From Candidatus Cloacimonadota bacterium (GTDB taxonomy: Bacteria; Cloacimonadota; Cloacimonadia; Cloacimonadales; TCS61): a stretch of 6,709 bases of DNA. The stretch is taken from contig JAIORR010000207.1 of assembly GCA_021108055.1 (NCBI GenBank), positions 1 through 6,709 of the forward strand, read 5' to 3'. The stretch's first letter is position 1. Each line of letters begins with the position of its first letter. Below the pieces are notes generated by a model. The model had not been told where the DNA came from. It searched no databases and saw nothing but the letters and a program-made list of their open reading frames with translations. Position numbers and translations under genes: made by a program. Of this stretch, positions 1-6,131 are shown piece by piece.

Positions 1-134
1 AAGCTGAAGCTTGGTATCCATAGTTTAAAAAATAGTATTAACTTTCAAATTCGATTTTTTACTTTGACAATAATGAGTAAATTTTAAATAAAGCAATTTA
101 GAAAATATGTGATCTAAGGAAATTGAAAAAATAG
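1..134. other. AT-rich leader with no assured gene
   Basis: This stretch lies before the peptidase gene and holds no assured coding sequence. On the + strand one frame ends in TAG at 21-23 after a few codons and could be the tail of an upstream gene. On the - strand an ATG at 21-19 opens a frame running off the left edge, which would be a divergent gene, but no ribosome site precedes it. The two readings cannot be separated from so few bases. The rest is AT-rich and carries the TTGACA box listed separately. Confidence 0.4.
64..90 (+). promoter_or_regulatory. Possible sigma70-type promoter of the M23 peptidase gene
   Basis: A perfect -35 hexamer TTGACA lies at 64-69. The best -10 candidate is TAAATA at 85-90, with a spacer of 15 bases, shorter than the usual 17; weaker A/T hexamers fit at 16-17. 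The box sits about 65 bases before the ATG at 135. The AT-rich background makes any -10 call weak, so the -35 box is the real evidence. Confidence 0.35.
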
Positions 135-1340
135 ATGAAGATTTTTTTTCTATTGTTTTTTACAGCACTCTTAATCCTTTCCTGCACTAAGGAAGAACCG
201 GAAGAAATCGATCCCTATATTTATGTAACCGGTTCAATAAAATCCGGTCAGACCCTTGCCAGCATTATGATAGAGAAAAATATCGAAAATGCAAAAGTCT
301 ATGAAGTGGTGAACAAACTCGATTCGATTTACAATCTGCGCCGTTCACATCCTGCAGACAGTTTTATCGTAAAAATGGATACTCTCGATGTTATTCACGA
401 ACTTATTTATATTCCGGATAAAATTCACACTTATCGTGTAATTCGAGATACTTCCAATATTTTTTTCACCCGCATAGACACTCTGCAAACTACTATCAAG
501 ATCGATGTATGCCGGGGAGAAATAGTAAGTTCCCTTTATCAATCTATCATAGATGGAGGAGAAGGTCCAGCAGTGGCTGTTATGTTCAGCCAGATATTCC
601 AATGGGATATAGATTTTTTCATAGACCCGCAAAAGGGCGATAAATTCCAATTTGCCTACGAACAAATAGTCAACGAAAACGGAGATTTTATAGAATATGG
701 AGAAATCCTGGTAGCAAATTATTCCAGCAGAAATTATGATAACATAGCATATCGATATACAAATAAAAAAGGACTTTCAAAGTATTATGATGATTCCGGA
801 AAATCATTTCAGAAAGCCTTCTTGAAATCACCTTTGAACTACAAAAGGATATCTTCCTATTTTGGAATGAGAAGACACCCGATCACAAAAAAAATATGGA
901 TGCATAACGGTGTGGATTATGCTGCTGCTTATGGAACTCCCGTAGAAGCATCTGCAGATGGTACAATTATCCATCGAGGTTGGAAAGGCGGACATCCCAC
1001 GGTTGGCGGCAGGAAAGGCGGATACGGAAAGACCATTATGATCCGTCATTCAAATGGATATAAAACACTTTACGGTCATCTGAGCAGCTACGGAAAACAC
1101 AGGGTGGGAAACAGAGTAAAACAGCACGATGTTATCGGCTATGTTGGATCGACAGGTCTTTCTTCGGGCAATCATCTTCATTATACGATATATCAATATG
1201 GAAAAGCAATCAATCCGTTAAAATTAAAAAATGTTTCGGGACCGCCCGTTCCAAAGAAAGAAATGGATGACTTCAAATCAGTTGTAGATAGCTTGAAAAA
1301 AATCGTAATAACAGACAGCATCGAGGTTGACAGCTTGTAA
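135..1340 (+). CDS. M23 family murein endopeptidase, MepM/Csd3-like lipoprotein
   Basis: Predicted zinc peptidase that cuts peptide cross-links in peptidoglycan, attached to the envelope by a lipid. Residues 1-16 are a hydrophobic signal peptide ending in lipobox ILS-C17, with Thr at +2, which favours the outer membrane by the E. coli rule. Residues about 30-95 resemble the LysM-like (OapA-type) domain of MepM relatives, and about 118-230 the second N-terminal domain of Csd3-type proteins. Residues about 232-365 form the peptidase: H257-x3-D261 and H349 of the HLH motif (347-349) are the zinc ligands, and H315 in YGHL plus H347 are the expected catalytic histidines. All key residues are present, so it should be active. 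The 401-residue length fits the family. A TAG lies immediately before the ATG in frame, which excludes a longer start; the nearest ribosome-like site (AAGGA, 116-120) is rather distant. A gap of 178 bases to the next gene suggests separate transcription. Family assignment is firm; exact bond specificity is not. Confidence 0.93.
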   Translation: MKIFFLLFFTALLILSCTKEEPEEIDPYIYVTGSIKSGQTLASIMIEKNIENAKVYEVVNKLDSIYNLRRSHPADSFIVKMDTLDVIHELIYIPDKIHTYRVIRDTSNIFFTRIDTLQTTIKIDVCRGEIVSSLYQSIIDGGEGPAVAVMFSQIFQWDIDFFIDPQKGDKFQFAYEQIVNENGDFIEYGEILVANYSSRNYDNIAYRYTNKKGLSKYYDDSGKSFQKAFLKSPLNYKRISSYFGMRRHPITKKIWMHNGVDYAAAYGTPVEASADGTIIHRGWKGGHPTVGGRKGGYGKTIMIRHSNGYKTLYGHLSSYGKHRVGNRVKQHDVIGYVGSTGLSSGNHLHYTIYQYGKAINPLKLKNVSGPPVPKKEMDDFKSVVDSLKKIVITDSIEVDSL

Positions 1341-1430
1341 AATTCTTAATAAAAAATAAGAACTAAATATAATATTCGCATATAGAAGTGGGTTAATTTT
1401 TATTATAAGTATAAGTTATGTAAAATATTA

Positions 1431-1456
1431 TTGACAATATAACCTGTTTCTAATGT
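1431..1456 (+). promoter_or_regulatory. Possible promoter of the four-gene membrane operon
   Basis: A perfect TTGACA lies at 1431-1436. It is the centre of an 11-base palindrome around one A (TATTG-A-CAATA, 1429-1439). The best -10 candidate is TAATGT at 1451-1456, only 14 bases downstream, so the -10 is uncertain. The same nine bases, TTGACAATA, occur upstream of the peptidase gene at 64-72. The placement about 85 bases before the start at 1519 suits a promoter for the run of genes that follows. Confidence 0.35.
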
Positions 1457-1507
1457 TCTTGCGAAAATTTTCTATATTAATAGTTAGGAAAAAGATAAAA
1501 AAGAAAA

Positions 1508-1512
1508 AGGAG
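1508..1512 (+). promoter_or_regulatory. Ribosome binding site fixing the start at 1519
   Basis: AGGAG lies six bases before the ATG at 1519. It decides between this start and the in-frame ATG at 1453, 22 codons upstream, which has no comparable site. The protein begun at 1519 opens with a clean signal peptide, in agreement. Confidence 0.8.
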
Positions 1513-1518
1513 AAGTGT

Positions 1519-4515
1519 ATGAAGCTAAACTATACCAGATTGGGAATTTTCCTGATTTTATTGGTTTTGAGCTTCCTTCTATTACCACAAACATCCCACG
1601 CTGCAATTGACAAAACAGAGTACATTATCGAAAACTTGCAGGCACACGACATTCCCAATGATGACGGATCGGGACTGGTGATAAGCTGGAAACCATTACC
1701 AAAGGAAAGGAGAATCATAGAATACCGCATATATCGCGGGATCACAAAGGATTCTCTTTTTTATATCGGGAGAATCGATGTTAACGTAAAGACCGGTGTC
1801 CTCGCTGACGAGATGTATTTTTACGATACCGATTTCAATTACTTCATAGACACATCATCAAGAGGTAAACTGAGAAAAGAAAAAGGACAGGGGAAAGACA
1901 GTCCTCTCTATCGCGGTTATCCACGAGATATAAAGATCGTGGGACCACAATTAGAACATTACGACGTTCTGGGAGTTATCCCCGAAAAAGATTTCTTCTA
2001 TCACAGCAGGAAGATAGAACAAATTGCAGATGAAGATACAACAGTTTATGCAGGTCTAAAATTGAGAGAATTCCTGCAACTACCAAAGAAATTGATACCG
2101 GATCACGAATACTATTACACAGTTATTGCTGTTAATGAATCCAGAAGATATTTTCCTCATGCAGAACCGGTACTTGGAATACCGAGAGAAAATTCACCGG
2201 AAAAAACACGGGAATTCTATGCTGTTTATGTTCAGGATAAAAACAGGCTGCAATTCGAATGGTCACTTCCAACCTTTACAGATGATATGTTCTATCACCG
2301 TGTGTACATGATGAAAAAGAAAGACCTCGATAAATTTGATAAATACTTGGAATATCTTGGTGAGGTTGAAAAGAACGACCTGGCAATGAAAAATGATTCC
2401 ACATTAACTGCACTCGATAGAACCGTGGAAAATCCTGCAGAACTTATCTACCAGCGATATTCCTGTTATCCATATACTCCGGTTAAAACATTATCGATAA
2501 ATCCCGTGAATGGAAAGATCATTGGAGAAAAGAAATATCCGAATATTTTTACCGGTGAAGAATATGAAGTAAATGTGGATATCGATGTCGATAATATAAA
2601 TGATTATTGTTTTGTTTTTTCTCTTTATGATCAGGCAACATACGAAACCTTTTCCGATGTTTCATCCGTCGAGATCATAAACTCTTCCGAATTGCCCATT
2701 ATTCCGCCGTTCAAAGTTATCGATCGTGAAAGCGATAAGGGTGATTATAACACCGTGATGTGGGGCAAACCGGTTGTATATCTTACGAATTCCAGCTATT
2801 TAAACGAAGATAAAACAAGACTTCAGGTTAATTATGAATGCAAAACCAATAAAGATTACAAAGTTAGAAATATTTTCTTCACCGTATTTGATGAAGAAGG
2901 AAAAGAGATCGATAGAATAAATGAATTCTATCAGGATAACAAAATAAAAGTGAAACTCCCAATAGACAGCGATAAAAGTCAGACTCTTTTCTTTGAAATG
3001 AAATTCAAATGCAACAAGGATGTTGGAGACGATTATATCCTTACGCAGACCCTGGCTTTTGATGAAAAATCCAAATCTCTTTACCCTGGAAATGTTTTTC
3101 TGGGAGATGAAGACCTTCTGGAAAACAGCTATTATATTTATAAACATAATTACTATGACGAAGAATGGCGTATTTCTAAAAAAATTGTAGGAACCCAGAG
3201 AGAGATATTCGATAATGTAAGGTATTTGAATTCTCACTTCAAAATTGTAAAACATTTTGATGCTGACAAAAAACTCTTTCTTTTCAGACCTTCTTTTGGC
3301 GTACGACATGTAGAAGGTAAACCAGATGAAACAATAGGTTCAAACCTGTTCCCTTCTGAAATAGAGAAGACCTTGAAAGCGTATGAAGATAATATTGCAG
3401 AATTAACAGTTAGCAAAGACACACTAAACACACAGGAAGAGATCGATCAGGTAGATGAAGATATCAAGGGTTACAGGGAACAGATAGAACTGATGACTAC
3501 AAATCCTATTCTGAAAGAAGCAGACAGCTTTAAGAATCCAAAGAAAAGATTGAAATTCCTGGATAAGATCCGTCATTTCGCCAAGAATACATTTGAGTAT
3601 AAAATAGTGAAAACAGATGGAAAAGGACATTTTTCAGAATCAGATATCTATGTTCGCACAAAAATGACTTCTGCCGATAAAATAGATAAATATGCAGCAT
3701 ATTTCACAGGTTTTGGCAAAGATCATTTCACACCGCGTTCTAACTGGTTCAAGAAAAAAATGCTGCCGGCTTTAATTGCTTCACTTCTCTTTGGAATGCT
3801 GGTATTTGTAATGATCGGCAAAGCAAAGAAAGGTCATGATCTTTTTGTTCGCCCGATAGCAGGAATCGAAGAGATCGATAATGCGATCGGTCGTGCAACA
3901 GAGATGGGAAAACCAATCCTGTTCGTTCCGGGACTTTCCGGTATCACTGATGTGGCAACCCTGGCAGGTCTTGCTATCCTGGGAAAAGTGGCAAAAAAAG
4001 CAGCAGAATACGATACAAAGATACTTGTTCCCTGCCGAGATTACCTGGTTCTGCCAATAGCTCAGGAAATAGTTAAGGAAGCTCATTACGAAGCTGGCAG
4101 ACCGGATACTTTTGATAAATCGAGTGTGTTCTTTATCACCACCACTCAATTTGCATTCGTTGCCGGTGTGAACGGTATTATGGTCCGTGAAAAAACAGCG
4201 ACTAACTTTTATATGGGAATGTTCTGGGCAGAAGCTCTTCTGATGACGGAAACAGGCAGCACAACAGGTGCGATCCAGATAGCCGGTACGGATGCAGTAA
4301 CGCAGATACCTTTCTTTATTACAACCTGCGATTACACACTGATAGGTGAAGAATTATATGCCGCATCTGCATACCTGGCAAGAGAACCACTGCAATTGGG
4401 AACACTGAAAGCTGTGGATTATTTTAAATTACTTGTATTGATCTTCGTGATCTCAGGAACAATTCTTTCTACTACACACCTAACGTTTCTGATCAATGCT
4501 TTCCCAGAGAAATAG
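1519..4515 (+). CDS. Large ectodomain membrane protein with FN3-like repeats and C-terminal DUF6754-like domain
   Basis: Function unknown. The 998-residue protein has a signal peptide (1-28, cleavage probably after SHA28), then about 700 residues expected outside the inner membrane. This part contains beta-sandwich segments of fibronectin III type: one opening near 38 (VISWKP, then YRIYRG) and closing near 198-208, a second about 232-387, and a less regular third from about 396. A charged coiled-coil-like helix occupies about 613-660, followed by further strand-like sequence. A membrane span lies at about 748-768, a hydrophobic alpha/beta-like domain at about 780-960, and a last span at about 970-990. 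The C-terminal domain (FVPG at 802-805, VPC at 837-839, TTCDY at 935-939) resembles what I recall as DUF6754; that name is unverified. It heads a tight run and is followed nine bases later by the next gene. The domain shows no enzymatic motif I recognise. A role as the sensing or scaffold subunit of a membrane complex is inference. Confidence 0.85.
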   Translation: MKLNYTRLGIFLILLVLSFLLLPQTSHAAIDKTEYIIENLQAHDIPNDDGSGLVISWKPLPKERRIIEYRIYRGITKDSLFYIGRIDVNVKTGVLADEMYFYDTDFNYFIDTSSRGKLRKEKGQGKDSPLYRGYPRDIKIVGPQLEHYDVLGVIPEKDFFYHSRKIEQIADEDTTVYAGLKLREFLQLPKKLIPDHEYYYTVIAVNESRRYFPHAEPVLGIPRENSPEKTREFYAVYVQDKNRLQFEWSLPTFTDDMFYHRVYMMKKKDLDKFDKYLEYLGEVEKNDLAMKNDSTLTALDRTVENPAELIYQRYSCYPYTPVKTLSINPVNGKIIGEKKYPNIFTGEEYEVNVDIDVDNINDYCFVFSLYDQATYETFSDVSSVEIINSSELPIIPPFKVIDRESDKGDYNTVMWGKPVVYLTNSSYLNEDKTRLQVNYECKTNKDYKVRNIFFTVFDEEGKEIDRINEFYQDNKIKVKLPIDSDKSQTLFFEMKFKCNKDVGDDYILTQTLAFDEKSKSLYPGNVFLGDEDLLENSYYIYKHNYYDEEWRISKKIVGTQREIFDNVRYLNSHFKIVKHFDADKKLFLFRPSFGVRHVEGKPDETIGSNLFPSEIEKTLKAYEDNIAELTVSKDTLNTQEEIDQVDEDIKGYREQIELMTTNPILKEADSFKNPKKRLKFLDKIRHFAKNTFEYKIVKTDGKGHFSESDIYVRTKMTSADKIDKYAAYFTGFGKDHFTPRSNWFKKKMLPALIASLLFGMLVFVMIGKAKKGHDLFVRPIAGIEEIDNAIGRATEMGKPILFVPGLSGITDVATLAGLAILGKVAKKAAEYDTKILVPCRDYLVLPIAQEIVKEAHYEAGRPDTFDKSSVFFITTTQFAFVAGVNGIMVREKTATNFYMGMFWAEALLMTETGSTTGAIQIAGTDAVTQIPFFITTCDYTLIGEELYAASAYLAREPLQLGTLKAVDYFKLLVLIFVISGTILSTTHLTFLINAFPEK

Positions 4516-4519
4516 GAGG
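4514..4519 (+). promoter_or_regulatory. Ribosome binding site overlapping the upstream stop
   Basis: AGGAGG begins within the TAG stop of the preceding gene (4513-4515) and lies five bases before the ATG at 4525. It is a full consensus site, and the overlap with the stop favours coupled translation of the two genes. Confidence 0.8.
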
Positions 4520-4524
4520 GATAA

Positions 4525-5148
4525 ATGAAAAGACAAATACCACTGTTGATAGTAATAATACTGGGATTTATGTTTGCCGTGCATACATTTGTTCCTCACA
4601 AAGCCTCGGTTGACTTTTATGATTGGTATCAAACCTGGATAAAAGCCATTTCACCTTTTATGGTTCTATTGGGAATTATGAGCCTTTTCATGGTTCATTC
4701 AACAAAAATAAAGCGGAAAGTTCCAAACTGGCAATACAGTTTAATAACCTTGATCGCATTGGTTGGAACCGGTGCTGTAGGATTTATCTGGGGAACTCAG
4801 CAAGGAACGCCGTTCATGTGGCTTTTCAAGAATGTGCAGATGCCGATGGGTGCAACAATGTTCTCTCTTCTGGCATTCTACATTGCCTCTGCTGCCTACA
4901 AAGCATTCCGCGCTCGTTCTATCGAAGCAACTGTTCTTCTTTTAGCTGCAATGATAGTTATGCTGGGTCAGGTTCCTATTGGAATAAAAATATCAAAATT
5001 AATACCCGAAGCATCTCAATGGATATTGAACGTTCCGAACCTGGCTGCAAAGAGAGGAATAGCTCTTGGAGTTGGATTGGGAATGACTGCTACATCTCTG
5101 AAGATACTGCTTGGCATTGAACGTACATATCTGGGTGGAGGTGATTAA
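4525..5148 (+). CDS. Six-span inner-membrane protein of unknown function
   Basis: I recall relatives of this protein next to DUF6754-type genes, but know no function. The 207-residue protein has about six membrane spans: 4-23, 41-58, 70-90, 108-126, 133-150 and 175-197. Basic segments between spans (KIKRK at 61-65, YKAFRAR at 125-131) probably face the cytoplasm. The region from YKAFRAR through ILLGIER (194-200) to a glycine-rich end (GGGD) looks like the most constrained part: it has the short turns and charged residues inside hydrophobic sequence typical of a conserved membrane core. No transporter signature, haem ligand pattern or catalytic motif is visible. Its start follows a strong ribosome site nine bases after the previous gene, and the next gene starts one base after its stop, so it is surely co-translated with both and probably a subunit of the same complex. 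A second open frame inside it (4623-5120) is a shadow. Confidence 0.85.
   Translation: MKRQIPLLIVIILGFMFAVHTFVPHKASVDFYDWYQTWIKAISPFMVLLGIMSLFMVHSTKIKRKVPNWQYSLITLIALVGTGAVGFIWGTQQGTPFMWLFKNVQMPMGATMFSLLAFYIASAAYKAFRARSIEATVLLLAAMIVMLGQVPIGIKISKLIPEASQWILNVPNLAAKRGIALGVGLGMTATSLKILLGIERTYLGGGD
5137..5144 (+). promoter_or_regulatory. Ribosome binding site inside the end of the previous gene, fixing the start at 5150
   Basis: GGAGGTGA lies within the last codons of the upstream gene, five bases before the ATG at 5150. It is an almost perfect anti-16S match and shows that translation starts at 5150 rather than at the in-frame TTG at 5111, which lies upstream of it. Confidence 0.85.
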
Positions 5149-5149
5149 A

Positions 5150-6118
5150 ATGGCAAAAGATAAAAAAAGCTTTTTCGATAAAATGCAGGTTCTGGATAGA
5201 CGTTATATTTACATTGTAGTTGCCCTGGCTATAATTATCCCACTTGTTATACCGTTCAATTCCAAAACATATGTAACAACACCTACAGAGAATGTTTATA
5301 AAAAAATAGATTCCTTTGCAGGTAGAAAGGATAGAGCAATTCTGATGTGTTTCTCACATGATGCATCTACAATGGCAGAGCTTTTCCCGATGGAAGTATC
5401 GATATTAAGACACTGTTTTGAAAGAAAAGTGCAGGTCTTCACGATCTGCTTTATGCCGGCTGCAAAACCTTTGATGGATTATGCTATCCAAACTGCAAAA
5501 GAAGAATACAATGTTCAATCCGGTATCGATTACTGCAACTTTGGATATAAACCTTACGGATTGTTCCTACCTATTCTTCTGGGAATGGGAGATGACATAG
5601 CCGAAGCGGTGGATACCGATGATGAAGGCAGGAAGATATCAAATCTCGAGATCATGAAAGAGATCAAGAACTACAATGAAATGAACCTGGTGATCGACTT
5701 TGCAGCTTCTGCTGCTGTTTATGCATGGATAACCTATGCAAGAGCACGGTTCGGAGCAAATGTAGCTGCCGGAATTACTGCTGTGATGGCTGCCGATAAC
5801 TATCCGTATCTGCAAACCGGTCAGCTTGTAGGAATGTTAGCCGGATTAAAAGGTGCTGCCGAATATGAGAAGCTGGTGGACGTGTTTGCCACACATAAGG
5901 AACTTGATTCCTACGGTGTATTGCAGCCTGCCTCACGTGAGTTCAGCAAAGAAGTCCTTAAAGAAAGCTGGATAAAACTATCTGATATAAAAAATGTTAA
6001 ACATAAAAAAGCACGGATCGGGATGAATGCCCAAACCGTTGCTCACATTATGATAATCGTCTTTATTATACTGGGAAATATCGGTTATTTTTCCAGTAAA
6101 AAAAAGAAAAAAGCATAA
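5150..6118 (+). CDS. Bitopic-ended membrane protein, distant relative of the DUF6754-like domain
   Basis: Function unknown. The 322-residue protein has a basic N-terminus, a membrane span at about 19-36, a central domain of some 260 residues and a second span at about 296-314, followed by a run of five lysines that should stay in the cytoplasm. The positive-inside rule would then put the central domain outside the membrane. The domain alternates hydrophobic strands and helices: AILMCF (63-68), a helix about 72-90, VFTIC (96-100), a helix about 104-120, an acidic stretch at 148-159 (DD, DTDDEG), an alanine-rich helix about 183-199 and YLQTGQL (220-226). Cysteines are at 67, 89, 100 and 128. 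The order and spacing of these elements parallel the C-terminal domain of the 998-residue protein two genes upstream, including a shared C-x6-P-x8-A (C100, P107, A116). It starts one base after the previous stop. It is probably a partner of that protein; this is inference. Confidence 0.85.
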   Translation: MAKDKKSFFDKMQVLDRRYIYIVVALAIIIPLVIPFNSKTYVTTPTENVYKKIDSFAGRKDRAILMCFSHDASTMAELFPMEVSILRHCFERKVQVFTICFMPAAKPLMDYAIQTAKEEYNVQSGIDYCNFGYKPYGLFLPILLGMGDDIAEAVDTDDEGRKISNLEIMKEIKNYNEMNLVIDFAASAAVYAWITYARARFGANVAAGITAVMAADNYPYLQTGQLVGMLAGLKGAAEYEKLVDVFATHKELDSYGVLQPASREFSKEVLKESWIKLSDIKNVKHKKARIGMNAQTVAHIMIIVFIILGNIGYFSSKKKKKA

Positions 6119-6121
6119 GGT

Positions 6122-6127
6122 AGGAGG
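6122..6127 (+). promoter_or_regulatory. Ribosome binding site of the last, partial gene
   Basis: AGGAGG lies four bases before the ATG at 6132 in the 13-base gap after the preceding stop. It supports the start of a frame that stays open to the window edge. Confidence 0.8.
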
Positions 6128-6131
6128 AAAT

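Larger units (their letters stand above)
1341..1518. other. Non-coding AT-rich gap before the membrane-protein operon
   Basis: This gap separates the peptidase gene from the four-gene run. Just after the stop codon a weak 6-base inverted repeat (TTCTTA 1343-1348 / TAAGAA 1357-1362) surrounds an A-rich loop, but there is no GC stem or T tract, so it is not a convincing terminator. The right half carries a TTGACA box and the ribosome site of the next gene. An in-frame ATG at 1453 extends the next reading frame upstream, but its translation is a lysine-rich stretch that would spoil the signal peptide, so I treat it as non-coding. Confidence 0.6.

Noticed and set aside
1..21. Start of a divergent minus-strand gene
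   Set aside because: Only seven codons are visible and no ribosome site precedes the ATG, unlike the operon genes of this window, so it cannot be called.
142..149. Run of eight T in the signal-peptide codons as a phase-variation tract
   Set aside because: Phe-rich signal peptides in AT-rich genomes give such runs routinely, similar A runs occur elsewhere in the window (for example near 886), and nothing suggests switching.
1343..1362. Inverted repeat TTCTTA / TAAGAA after the peptidase stop as a terminator
   Set aside because: The stem has only six mostly A/T pairs, an eight-base A-rich loop and no T tract; such repeats are expected by chance in AT-rich DNA.
1453..1518. Upstream in-frame ATG giving a 22-residue extension of the large protein
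   Set aside because: The extension is lysine-rich (KKIKKKKEK), lacks a ribosome site and would bury the signal peptide; the ATG at 1519 has AGGAG at ideal spacing.
2800..3309. 169-residue open frame on the minus strand inside the large gene
   Set aside because: It is an antisense shadow: its phenylalanine/isoleucine richness simply mirrors the Lys/Glu/Asp/Asn codons of the + strand gene.
4623..5120. 165-residue open frame in another frame within the six-span protein gene
   Set aside because: It lies wholly inside a gene with clear membrane spans and a strong ribosome site; its own product is rich in Cys, Ser and Asn with no recognisable fold, typical of a shadow frame.
5111..5149. TTG start extending the 322-residue protein by 13 residues
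   Set aside because: The strong GGAGGTGA site lies downstream of it and points to the ATG at 5150.
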